A program made the position numbers and the translations under genes. Shown here one piece after another: positions 1 through 6,765 of a stretch of DNA of 39,365 nucleotides. The number at the start of each line of letters is the position of its first letter. Position 1 is the first letter of the stretch. The DNA lies in the NCBI GenBank assembly GCA_944324675.1, contig CALUXE010000010.1:1-39365 (forward strand), written 5' to 3'. Below the pieces are notes generated by a model that was not told the origin of the DNA, did no database searches, and worked only from the letters and a program-made list of their open reading frames with translations. Source of the DNA: an uncultured Elusimicrobiales bacterium (lineage in GTDB: Bacteria > Elusimicrobiota > Elusimicrobia > Elusimicrobiales > Elusimicrobiaceae).

Positions 1-11
1 TTTGGCTATCC

Positions 12-34
12 AATCCCAAACCGCGGGGTTTTTT
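12..34 (+). terminator. possible rho-independent terminator of a gene left of the window
   Basis: AATCCC (12-17) can pair with GGGGTT (25-30, one G-T pair) around a short loop, and six Ts follow from 29. The stem is short compared with the other terminators in this window, and the gene it would serve lies outside, so this is only a candidate. The stretch 1-294 holds no convincing gene. Besides this hairpin it contains an 8-bp inverted repeat (GATAATCC at 69-76, GGATTATC at 117-124) and the promoter described next. Confidence 0.3.
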
Positions 35-171
35 ATATGGCGGGGGAATATTTATTAACCTGAAAACAGATAATCCGCTTTAGCTTCCGAAGGTTTTTTG
101 TGGAACGGGGCGCGCGGGATTATCCTTAATCGGAGCGGTACGCCGAGGCAAAACCGAGAGGCGGAAACAAC

Positions 172-199
172 TTGACTTGTTTTTTTTTTTTGATAAATT
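172..199 (+). promoter_or_regulatory. promoter with a 12-T tract as spacer
   Basis: TTGACT at 172-177 matches five of six bases of the -35 consensus. It is followed by TG, twelve Ts (180-191), GA and a -10-like TAAATT at 194-199, a 16-bp spacer. The predicted start lies near 206, about 90 nt ahead of the secreted-protein gene at 295. Because the tract lies between the two boxes, gain or loss of Ts would change the spacing, the arrangement used by known phase-variable promoters. Boxes and tract are seen directly; promoter activity and variability are inferred. Confidence 0.5.
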
Positions 200-294
200 A
201 GCTTCATAAAATCAGCCCGCTGGCAAGAGAGCTCTTTGTTTTTCGTCCAGGTTAGTTTAAGCGGGTTGTTTAAAGTTAAAAACAGGAGAAAAGT

Positions 295-1104
295 ATGGCG
301 AATAATAAAATAGCCGTGAAGGTTTTTTTGGGCTGTTTGTGTTGTTTTGTCCTTATTATGGGATTGAACGCCGCGGATGGGACTTCCGGGAGCGGGAGTA
401 CGGGGAGTTCGGGTACGGCAAATTGCACCACCGTTGGGGAAACGCAGGAGAAATATACGGCTGATAGCAATTGCGGATATAGTACGCAGACAAGGACATG
501 CTGTTCAAATAAGTATTGGAGCGGTTGGGACGAGCCTTGCCCCGGCGCAGTCCAATTGGTAGCCGAGCGTAGTACGGAAAGTCTAACGCTTACTTGCAGC
601 GGTTATTCTGGTGCGAAAGGAAATGTAGAGTGCTGGAATACGATTCCGGCTAGGATATCAGTTCCCTATCCGAAGTGTCCGGAAACTAATATTTGTGACG
701 GCAAGTCTGTCGGTTATAAGTGTTATGAGAGCTATTCTCCCACGGCAGAAGAATTGCTCGGATGGAATTATGCGGGCCCCATAGGTTCATACATTCAATG
801 TCCATACGGCGCTAACGATGGTCGGGGATGCTGTATAGAAACAAAAGATTTGCCTGATACGTCAGTATCCATAGCCAATGCCGTTTGTGAATCCACTGCT
901 GGTGGCGGCACCGGGGGCGGGAGCAGTCAAGGAGGCACTGCCCCAAAAGTACATAACCATCCCCAAGTATACATATGGAGAACCAACACCGAGCCCTTGG
1001 CCGCAGGTAGCTTTACCGTAAATGTCGTTACTTGCAAGCAGGGCACGAGCGGCGGCGGAACGGGTGGTAGCGGCGGTACGAGCGGAGGCGGGACCCAAAT
1101 ATAA
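295..1104 (+). CDS. secreted cysteine-rich protein with Gly/Ser/Thr linkers, unknown family
   Basis: I do not recognise the family. The 269-residue product starts with a signal peptide (positive N-terminus, hydrophobic residues about 9-25, small residues near 26-27) and is expected to be exported. About fifteen cysteines follow, including two CC pairs. Low-complexity Gly/Ser/Thr stretches occur right after the signal peptide, at about 200-211, and at the extreme C-terminus, dividing a large cysteine-rich module (about 43-197) from a smaller one (about 214-248). A short CCSNKYWSGWDEPC segment resembles W-x-x-W/cysteine repeats of adhesive domains, but this is weak. AGGAG lies 7 nt before the ATG. 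The gene stands alone between a T-tract promoter and a strong terminator. A surface or adhesion role is a guess from composition. Confidence 0.75.
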   Translation: MANNKIAVKVFLGCLCCFVLIMGLNAADGTSGSGSTGSSGTANCTTVGETQEKYTADSNCGYSTQTRTCCSNKYWSGWDEPCPGAVQLVAERSTESLTLTCSGYSGAKGNVECWNTIPARISVPYPKCPETNICDGKSVGYKCYESYSPTAEELLGWNYAGPIGSYIQCPYGANDGRGCCIETKDLPDTSVSIANAVCESTAGGGTGGGSSQGGTAPKVHNHPQVYIWRTNTEPLAAGSFTVNVVTCKQGTSGGGTGGSGGTSGGGTQI

Positions 1105-1219
1105 TAAAGCCTGGCAGCTTTGAGGTAAATTATAAGGAGCGATAATTATTTGAGAAGGAAGTTGATTTAAGAAGTTTTCTCTGAGGCGCTGACACAAACG
1201 CCGCCTCTTAAACTAACCG

Positions 1220-1247
1220 CCCCGCCGCCTAAACGGCGGGGTTTTTT
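1220..1247 (+). terminator. rho-independent terminator
   Basis: Perfect 8-bp GC stem, CCCCGCCG (1220-1227) with CGGCGGGG (1234-1241), six-base loop, then six Ts. It lies 115 nt after the cysteine-rich gene and is its natural terminator. Confidence 0.85.
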
Positions 1248-2177
1248 GTATTACAAAATTCTCAACGCTTTTGCTCGATACTATCTCCAAGTTTAACCGC
1301 AAAATTTCAAACATTTTTTTGACTGTAAAATTTCAAAAGTATTTTGCTATGGCCTCTCCAATCGGCGGTTTTTAATTGAAAAATCCAAAATAGTTTGGCT
1401 TGCCACTAAAATCCCAATAGATTTTCTTTGACGGCCAAATCCCAATCCGCTTTCTTATATGGATAAATAAAATGACAAAGATTTTTTTAAGTAGTCGAGC
1501 TTTGCCCTCAAGTAAAGGGCCCCTATATTGAAACCACTTATGTTTATTTCCGTATTTTTTTTGTAAAAGTCTCGCACGGTTCAAAAGTTGATGCGCTTTA
1601 ATCTTTTCAATGATAAAAATGTCTTCAGACAGCCTAAAATTTTAAAACAAACATTCCGCCATATATCTCTCCCTTTCCTAATATCTGGAGAAAGGCAAAC
1701 TATAATCGTCATATTAAATAAATTATTTGAAAAATAAAAATTTCCGTCACTATGGCGGAAATTTAAATCGTCCCGATAATATTTATGCGGCAAGGCGGAT
1801 ATGGAATTCCGCTAAAAAATACAAAAAGCGAATAAAACTCAATAGTAGGGGCAGTCAATCCGCCATGCTTTTTGTTGAAAACGCCTATTTTCGCTAAAAA
1901 TGGGCTATAAGCGGTTTTGTATTCTTTGGGACACAATATACCCTAAAAGTCTTTAAAAAGGTATGATTTTTCAGGTTTTTTTGTGAAATCCCGGAAAAGT
2001 TTCCAAAAGATTGGCAGAGAATTATCTATATTGCTAAATTTCTCAAATCAATATAGCGTATTTTTATTGCATAGACCGTATAGATGTATCCCCTTAAATG
2101 GAAGAAACTATCCATTGTCCCTAAGACAAAATATTAAGACAAAAATATTAATTTTAGAATATAAATAATTCCATAAT
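1248..2177. other. long non-coding spacer, no convincing gene
   Basis: Short open frames here (for example minus-strand frames at 1372-1584 and 1581-1793) lack ribosome sites and resemble no family I know, so I do not call them. Visible structure: an 11-bp direct repeat AAAATTTCAAA at 1301-1311 and 1327-1337, recurring AAATCCCAAT words near 1409 and 1437, and the first copy of a 25-bp repeat at 1922-1946. The stretch could be gene debris. Confidence 0.5.
1922..1946. repeat. 25-bp repeat, copy 1
   Basis: This 25-bp block is identical at 23 of 25 positions to 2789-2813, in the same orientation, 867 bp apart. Its core TTTGGG...ACCCTAA is an imperfect dyad. Both copies are in the gene-poor region, outside any called gene. 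Function unknown. Confidence 0.55.
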
Positions 2178-2206
2178 TTGTGAATAATAATATATGCTGG
2201 TATAAT
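2178..2206 (+). promoter_or_regulatory. orphan near-consensus promoter (TTGTGA, 17 bp, TGG-TATAAT)
   Basis: TTGTGA at 2178-2183, a 17-bp spacer and a perfect TATAAT at 2201-2206, preceded by TGG as in extended -10 promoters. The predicted start is near 2213, entering the AT-rich palindromes. No open reading frame with a ribosome site follows for several hundred bases, so any transcript would be non-coding. In such AT-rich sequence a chance match is possible. Confidence 0.45.
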
Positions 2207-2207
2207 G

Positions 2208-2470
2208 TTAATTATAGAACTTATTTAATTCTATAAATTGAAATTAAAATTATAAAAATTTAAATTTATTTATAATTATAGAATTTAAAAATAACTAAAA
2301 CTATTAAATAGACAATTAAAAACAATTTATATATATTTTTATAATTGTAGATTTATTTTAATTCTATAATTATAATAATATTTTGATATATAAAGGTGCT
2401 ATAATATTCTAATTATCTGAAATTTTTTTGAATTTATTTTTATAGAATTAAATAAATTCTAAAATTATGT
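2208..2470. repeat. AT-rich island with repeated inverted-repeat units
   Basis: The arm AATTATAGAA(TT) and its complement recur as imperfect hairpins: 2210-2239 (AATTATAGAA against TTCTATAAATT), 2342-2372 (TAATTGTAGA against AATTCTATAATTA) and 2438-2468 (TTATAGAATT against AATTCTAAAA). An unpaired copy lies at 2274-2286. Surrounding sequence is almost pure A/T from about 1985 to 2520, unlike the roughly 45% GC neighbours. I saw no DnaA boxes (TTATNCACA) and no parS site, so an origin or partition role is not supported. Possibilities are a dispersed palindromic element, a structured RNA or a protein-binding array. Confidence 0.6.
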
Positions 2471-2530
2471 ATTTTAAGTTATTTTTTATTTCGCAACTAT
2501 TAGTTTATTTGTATATATATTTAGCGGGTG

Positions 2531-3021
2531 TTTCAGGTTTTTATCTTTATCGCTAACTTTTCGCATGGTTATGTTTTGATAGTTTTATGCTTTTTCTTCA
2601 TATTTAGAGGGCGGCGTGCAGGGAAAAACAGTCTTTTAAATAGTTTAAAAGAGAGGGCATATGACGGAATATAATTATTTGAAGGAAAATAACCTAATGC
2701 CTGGAAGTTTAACGGAGTACTCTTTTTTTTGATTAAAAAATGTTTTAAAGGCCTATGAAACTCTTACAAACCGGGGCTGGGGGAATCTTTCTTTGGGATA
2801 AAATATACCCTAATTAGATATTGCTTGGCTATACGGGCCTTTCGTAAAAAGGTGAAGATGTCAATATCCCGGGATAATTTTCCTTCCGTTTGGGTGCCCA
2901 TTGTATGTGGCGGCCTTAAAATACCGTTAATATGGATTAGCGGTAAAAGCAACGGGGCGGTATCGGAAAAACGAGGTGGGATTTATTTTGAGGCGGGGAG
3001 CATATTAGACGGGTTCATAGG
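2531..3021. other. non-coding spacer, no convincing gene
   Basis: Holds an 8-bp hairpin CTTTTAAA-tag-TTTAAAAG (2633-2651) and the second 25-bp repeat (2789-2813). Base composition from 2825 on is coding-like, and frames of 80 residues (plus, 2825-3067) and 62 residues (minus, 2764-2952) are open. Neither has a ribosome site or recognisable content, so they are left uncalled. Confidence 0.45.
2789..2813. repeat. 25-bp repeat, copy 2
   Basis: Second copy of the block at 1922-1946, with two mismatches (C to T, C to A) in the centre of the dyad. See copy 1. Confidence 0.55.
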
Positions 3022-3044
3022 GCGATATGGGGTTATGATATCGC
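3022..3044. promoter_or_regulatory. candidate operator GCGATAT-N9-ATATCGC
   Basis: A perfect 7-bp inverted repeat with a 9-bp centre abuts the predicted -35 of the macro-domain gene and ends 107 nt before its start codon. The same arms with a 10-bp centre occur upstream of adhE (34528-34551). The shared arms and matching positions suggest one regulator; no regulator can be named from sequence. Confidence 0.4.
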
Positions 3045-3073
3045 TTAAAAAGGGCTTTTTTATTTGATACAAT
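3045..3073 (+). promoter_or_regulatory. possible extended -10 promoter of the macro-domain gene
   Basis: TTAAAA (3045-3050), a 17-bp spacer and TACAAT (3068-3073), preceded by TGA as in extended -10 promoters. The predicted start is near 3080, giving a leader of about 70 nt. The -35 match is weak. A TATAAT near 3126 is an alternative. Confidence 0.3.
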
Positions 3074-3151
3074 TCTTCTAGCCTGTTTTTCTGTTGGTTT
3101 TAGGCTAATATATATTTGTACGGATTTATAATATTATAAAGAGGGTTATTT

Positions 3152-3655
3152 ATGAATATAAAGGTATTGGAAGGGGATATAACGCTTTTGAAGGTAGACG
3201 CGATAGTAAACGCCGCTAATAGCAGCTTGCTTGGCGGCGGCGGGGTAGACGGGGCTATACATAAAGCCGCGGGGCCTAGGCTGTTGGAAAAATGCAAAAC
3301 CTTGGGCGGCTGCAAAGCGGGGGAAGCCAAGATTACCAGAGGTTACGATTTGCCCGCCGCGTTTATTATCCATACCGTCGGGCCGATGTGGCACGGAGGC
3401 GGCAGCGGCGAAGAAGAAACTTTGAAAAAATGTTACGAGAACAGCTTAAAACTGGCCGAGGAAAACGGATTAAAGAGCATAGCTTTCCCGTGCATATCAA
3501 CGGGGGCATATCATTTTCCCGTGGAGAAGGCGGCGCAAATAGCTTTTAGCGCCGCTAAAGAATTCCTTAAGGATAAGACTGAATTTACGGTTTATTTCGT
3601 CTGCCATAACGGTGCCGATTATAAACTGTACAAGAAACTTGAAGCCGCTTTGTAA
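3152..3655 (+). CDS. macro-domain protein, YmdB-like (O-acetyl-)ADP-ribose hydrolase
   Basis: A single macro domain fills this 167-residue protein, the usual length for YmdB/MacroD-type enzymes that bind ADP-ribose and remove acetyl or ADP-ribosyl groups. Visible motifs are NAAN (residues 20-23), the glycine-rich [10 protein letters not shown] (28-37) containing the catalytic-loop aspartate, and a second ligand loop with the ISTGAYHFP segment at about 115-123. It is expected to be cytoplasmic. AGAGGG lies about 8 nt before the ATG. The DNA glycosylase gene starts one base after its stop, so the two are probably co-translated. Upstream lies an inverted repeat also found ahead of adhE. Substrate is not determinable from sequence. 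Confidence 0.9.
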   Translation: MNIKVLEGDITLLKVDAIVNAANSSLLGGGGVDGAIHKAAGPRLLEKCKTLGGCKAGEAKITRGYDLPAAFIIHTVGPMWHGGGSGEEETLKKCYENSLKLAEENGLKSIAFPCISTGAYHFPVEKAAQIAFSAAKEFLKDKTEFTVYFVCHNGADYKLYKKLEAAL

Positions 3656-3656
3656 A

Positions 3657-4145
3657 ATGTTAAAGAGTTTCGCCGCCGTTACCGACGACAATACCGAAAT
3701 CTTGGCGGTTGGGACGATGCCGGGTGCGGCCAGTTTGGCGGCGGGCGAATATTACGCGCATAAGCGCAATCATTTTTGGCCGATAATATTTGCGTTGTTC
3801 AACGGCGGCGAAGCTTTAACCTCCTATGAAGATAAGATAGCGCTTCTTTTGTCTCATAAAATAGGACTTTGGGACAGTCTTAAATATTGCGACAGGCGGG
3901 GGAGCCTGGATAAAGACATTCGGCGCGAAAGCCCAAATAATTTTAAAATTTTATTTAAACTTAGACCCAAGATAAGAAGGGTGGTTTTCAACGGTCTTGC
4001 GGCGCGCGATTATTTTTTGAGATACAATAATATTTCCGACGGACGGGAATATGTTTTAATGCCCTCTACCAGCCCAGCGAACGCTTCCAAATCTTTTGAA
4101 GAGAAGCTTATTTTATGGCGCCAGGCTCTAGATGGCGGCAGGTAA
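3657..4145 (+). CDS. uracil/hypoxanthine-DNA glycosylase-like protein (UDG superfamily)
   Basis: The product (162 residues from this start) resembles the DNA-deoxyinosine (hypoxanthine) glycosylase family of the uracil-DNA glycosylase superfamily. Such enzymes excise deaminated bases in base-excision repair. The diagnostic N-terminal segment is GTMPGAASLAAGEYYAH at about 19-35, followed by RNHFWPI; the C-terminal loop LMPSTSPANAS is the second active-site motif. The open frame extends upstream to 3612 inside the macro gene, but ATG 3657, one base after the macro stop, fits the family N-terminus and suggests translational coupling. No strong ribosome site is seen. Mug-type activity on G/U mismatches is an alternative. 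Confidence 0.82.
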   Translation: MLKSFAAVTDDNTEILAVGTMPGAASLAAGEYYAHKRNHFWPIIFALFNGGEALTSYEDKIALLLSHKIGLWDSLKYCDRRGSLDKDIRRESPNNFKILFKLRPKIRRVVFNGLAARDYFLRYNNISDGREYVLMPSTSPANASKSFEEKLILWRQALDGGR

Positions 4146-4275
4146 AATTTCACGCTCAAACGATTGCCGAAATTAGATATTTCCGCCGACAAAGAGGCAT
4201 TGTTTATTTAGGGCGAGTTTTTCTTTTATCCTTACGGCTAGGGCGCCGATTTGCCGGTGGGCTTGTCATTTTGAA

Positions 4276-4315
4276 CAAAAAACCCCGACTTTAAAACAGT
4301 CGGGGGTTTTTTTTG
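4276..4315. terminator. bidirectional rho-independent terminator
   Basis: CCCCGACT (4283-4290) pairs with AGTCGGGG (4298-4305). Eight Ts follow on the plus strand and a run of As precedes, giving Us on the minus strand. It separates the convergent glycosylase and lipoprotein genes. Confidence 0.85.
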
Positions 4316-4327
4316 TCAAAGCCATAT

Positions 4328-5308
4328 TTAATTCATATATTCGCCGTTTACTATGCTAAGGGCTGCGGTATCGATGGGGGTCACCGTTTTTTCGTCCAAA
4401 TTAACCTCATAGGCGCCGCAAGATATCGGGAAGTCCTTCATCGTGGAAGGAGTTTTGCCCAATTTGCCGTTCACTTTACAGGTTACTTTATAGATGGGTG
4501 TGCCGATTTTAACTGTCGTCCAATCTCTATCGTTGGACATAAGGACAAGTCCCTGCGCGCGTTTGGCTTTGTCTATAGCGAGGATATAGGCGTCTATTTC
4601 CTTGTTATAGAACCTCTTAAGCAGGAGGACGGCTTGACGTCTTTCATATGACAGTTTCTTTTGCAAAAGAGCCTGCCTTTCCGAATCGGACAAATCGTTA
4701 TAGTCCGTTATTTCTTCCTCTTCGGATTTGCTTTCGGATTGGACTTCGGGTTCGCTTTTCGGCTTTTCCGAGGCGAAAAGATAGGTGCCTTGCTTAGTGT
4801 CTGACTCTTTATATAATTTAGCGGTCTGCGTGCCGAAATCCAAATCAAGGAACTGTTCCGGTTTGGTTACCTGGTCATATTCCAGTTGGACGAGTCCGTC
4901 GGATTTGATTACGCCTTTCTGTTCCGCTTTGGCGTGTATGGTTTTTAGGAACGGGGAATATCTCACGCTGATTGTAAGGGTTTCGGGGGTATATTTTTTT
5001 GCCGTGCCGTTTTTGACCAAATCTTCGGCAAAACCCTCGTTGAAATTAATTTGTACGGATTTATTTTCGCTGTACCAGCAGCAACGGGTAATGCAAGCCC
5101 TGTCGGTATCTATGCGGTATTCGGCCTCCGCGGGATTAAAACGCAGATTTAATTTATAGCAAACGTCAGCGGTGGAACCGTCCAGATCCGATTTGGAAGA
5201 AACAATGGAAATCCATTGTTTGGTGGAACTGCCGTCCGTGGTACTCATTCCCACGCAGCCGCAGAGAAACAGCGGCATCAATAAGATGGTAGGTAAAAAT
5301 TTTCTCAT
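4328..5308 (-). CDS. predicted lipoprotein, unknown family
   Basis: A 326-residue protein with a lipoprotein signal peptide: MRKFLP, a hydrophobic stretch, then the lipobox LCGC with the lipidated cysteine at residue 18. I do not recognise the family. The first half is predicted mostly beta with a CC pair; an acidic, Ser/Glu-rich linker lies at about 185-205, followed by a basic helical segment (DSERQALLQKKLSYERRQA) and a C-terminal domain. The open frame extends 15 codons upstream to 5353, but the ATG at 5308 directly begins the signal peptide. TATAAT ends six bases before this ATG, so the mRNA may be leaderless. Likely attached to a membrane facing the periplasm. Confidence 0.75.
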   Translation of the reverse strand: MRKFLPTILLMPLFLCGCVGMSTTDGSSTKQWISIVSSKSDLDGSTADVCYKLNLRFNPAEAEYRIDTDRACITRCCWYSENKSVQINFNEGFAEDLVKNGTAKKYTPETLTISVRYSPFLKTIHAKAEQKGVIKSDGLVQLEYDQVTKPEQFLDLDFGTQTAKLYKESDTKQGTYLFASEKPKSEPEVQSESKSEEEEITDYNDLSDSERQALLQKKLSYERRQAVLLLKRFYNKEIDAYILAIDKAKRAQGLVLMSNDRDWTTVKIGTPIYKVTCKVNGKLGKTPSTMKDFPISCGAYEVNLDEKTVTPIDTAALSIVNGEYMN

Positions 5309-5314
5309 ACTTTG

Positions 5315-5320
5315 ATTATA
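5315..5320 (-). promoter_or_regulatory. -10 box (TATAAT) six bases from a start codon
   Basis: On the minus strand TATAAT is followed by CAAAGT and then the ATG of the lipoprotein gene. Transcription would begin at or next to the A of ATG. An AGGA lies just before the box, but about 12 nt from the ATG, too far for a good ribosome site. One of six such arrangements in this window. Confidence 0.5.
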
Positions 5321-5384
5321 TCCTATTTTTAAATAAACTATAAGATAATTCATAATAGCATTTTATTAAAGACTTTTCGTAAAT

Positions 5385-5390
5385 TATAAT
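5385..5390 (+). promoter_or_regulatory. possible -10 box for the small lipoprotein/nad genes
   Basis: TATAAT at 5385-5390, with a poor -35 (TTTATT, 5362-5367) at 17 bp. Overlapping TATAAT-like words follow, so the exact box is uncertain. It lies about 50 nt before the start at 5441. Confidence 0.3.
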
Positions 5391-5440
5391 ATAATATATA
5401 CATATATTAGAGGACCGGATTTTGTTTTAAGGAGGAAATA

Positions 5441-5731
5441 ATGAAATATTTGTTAATGATTGCGGTATCTTTAGCTGTGATGGGCGGATGCGCCTCCGGC
5501 TCGGCCAAAGGCGAAGAAGACGCAAAATACTCCAATAAAGTTTCCGCGGAGGAAGCGGCTCAGGGGAGTTTTATCGTTGACGAAGAGTTTGATTTGCTCG
5601 TCGCTCCGGAATATGATTATGAAACCGAAGTGCCTTACGCCGAGCAGATAAAGAACCAACCCGTTAAGAAACAAGCAAAAAGCGCGAAGAAGCCAGCAGC
5701 GGTAAAGCAAACGGCAAAATGCGGGAATTGA
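5441..5731 (+). CDS. small predicted lipoprotein
   Basis: A 96-residue product with a short hydrophobic signal and the lipobox MGGC (cysteine at residue 17), so it should be lipidated and exported. The mature part is charged, acidic first and ending in a Lys/Ala/Pro-rich tail with a final Cys-Gly-Asn. No family recognised. A perfect AAGGAGG lies before the ATG. Its last 13 bases overlap the start of nadA, implying transcription as one unit and probable translational coupling. The overlap is odd because the products act in different compartments. Confidence 0.7.
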   Translation: MKYLLMIAVSLAVMGGCASGSAKGEEDAKYSNKVSAEEAAQGSFIVDEEFDLLVAPEYDYETEVPYAEQIKNQPVKKQAKSAKKPAAVKQTAKCGN

Positions 5732-6765
5732 CTGCTTGGGAAATAGAAACGCAAGCACAAAGGCTATACGGCCTATTGGGCAATGTTACCGACTTTAAAA
5801 CAGGCGGGAAGCATACTCTTGAATATTGCAGGGCCATAGCGCCGTATGCTTTAGCGATAAACAATCTCAAGAAAGAAAACGACGCCGTAATTCTGGCGCA
5901 TTATTATTGCGCGCCGGAAATAGTTTACGGCGTCGCCGATTTTAAAGGCGATTCTTACGCTTTGGCAAAGGCAGCCGCGGAGTTTTCCGGCAGAAATATA
6001 ATATTCTGCGGAGTTTATTTTATGGCGCAGACGGCCAAAATAGTAAATCCCGGAAAAAGAGTATATCTTCCGCCTGCGGCGGCGGGGTGTTCCCTGGCCG
6101 ACGGTATCGATGCGGAAACGGTTTCAAAACTTAAAGAAAGATATCCCGACGCGGCGTTTGTATGCTATATAAACAGCACTGCCGAGGTTAAAGCCTTGTG
6201 CGACGTATGCGTTACGTCTTCAAACGTATACGACATAGCCGCGGCGCTGCCAAACGAGAGAATAGTTTTTATCCCCGATTTGTTTATGGCCGACAATATC
6301 CGCGCCGAACTTAAAAGACGCGGCGTAAAGAAAGAAATTTTGTCTTTCGGCGCCACCTGCTGCGTACACGATAAATATACGGTGCGGGACATAGAGAAAC
6401 TACGGGCGGGCCATCCTTTAGTGAAAATAATAAGCCACCCGGAATGCGCCTTGGCGGTATGCCAAGCCAGTGATTACTGCGGCAGCACTTCCGGCATGCT
6501 GGAGTACGTAAGGAAGTCCGCCGACAAGGAATTTGCCGTCCTCAGCGAGGATGGTATAGTCAATTCTCTTGAATTTGAAAATCCTTCCAAAACATTTTAT
6601 AGTGTAAGCAGGCCCTGCGGGCAGATGAAACGCAATACTCTTGACAATATATTGGCCGTCTTGAAAGACATTGATAAAGCGCCGCAAATCCAAGTTCCTG
6701 AGGCTACGGCGCTGAAAGCTAAACTTTGCATAGACAATATGTTTAAAATGGCGGGTAAAAAATGA
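5719..6765 (+). CDS. nadA: quinolinate synthase NadA
   Basis: Condenses iminoaspartate with dihydroxyacetone phosphate to quinolinate, the first committed step of de novo NAD synthesis, using a [4Fe-4S] cluster. The three expected cluster cysteines are visible: C97 in FCGVYFMAQTAK, C164 in DVCVTSSN and C243 in HPEC. The substrate motif HYYCAPE (61-67), STAEVKA and IPDLFMADN are also present. At 348 residues it has normal length. The ATG lies inside the end of the lipoprotein gene without a clear ribosome site; coupling is likely. The stop overlaps the nadC start (ATGA). No nadB for iminoaspartate supply is in the window. Confidence 0.95.
   Translation: MRELTAWEIETQAQRLYGLLGNVTDFKTGGKHTLEYCRAIAPYALAINNLKKENDAVILAHYYCAPEIVYGVADFKGDSYALAKAAAEFSGRNIIFCGVYFMAQTAKIVNPGKRVYLPPAAAGCSLADGIDAETVSKLKERYPDAAFVCYINSTAEVKALCDVCVTSSNVYDIAAALPNERIVFIPDLFMADNIRAELKRRGVKKEILSFGATCCVHDKYTVRDIEKLRAGHPLVKIISHPECALAVCQASDYCGSTSGMLEYVRKSADKEFAVLSEDGIVNSLEFENPSKTFYSVSRPCGQMKRNTLDNILAVLKDIDKAPQIQVPEATALKAKLCIDNMFKMAGKK

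Noticed and set aside
862-1197. 111-codon open frame on the minus strand
   Set aside because: It runs opposite to the cysteine-rich gene and follows its Gly/Ser codon bias; no ribosome site and no family likeness.
1372-1793. Two adjacent 70-codon minus-strand frames in the gene-poor region
   Set aside because: No ribosome sites, AT-rich composition and no recognisable motifs; they could be debris but I cannot support a gene.
1985-2530. AT-rich island considered as chromosomal origin
   Set aside because: No DnaA box cluster, and no dnaA, dnaN, gyrB or parAB genes nearby.
2661-2759. Short plus-strand frame of 32 codons starting MTEYNYLKENN, after GAGAGGG
   Set aside because: The purine tract is only three bases from the ATG and the product matches nothing I know.
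2825-3067. 80-codon plus-strand frame just before the macro-domain gene
   Set aside because: No ribosome site; the reverse strand is equally open; it covers the inverted repeat and the promoter region.
3612-3656. Upstream extension of the glycosylase frame to ATG 3612
   Set aside because: It would overlap the macro gene by 44 bases, and the family N-terminus begins at the ATG at 3657.
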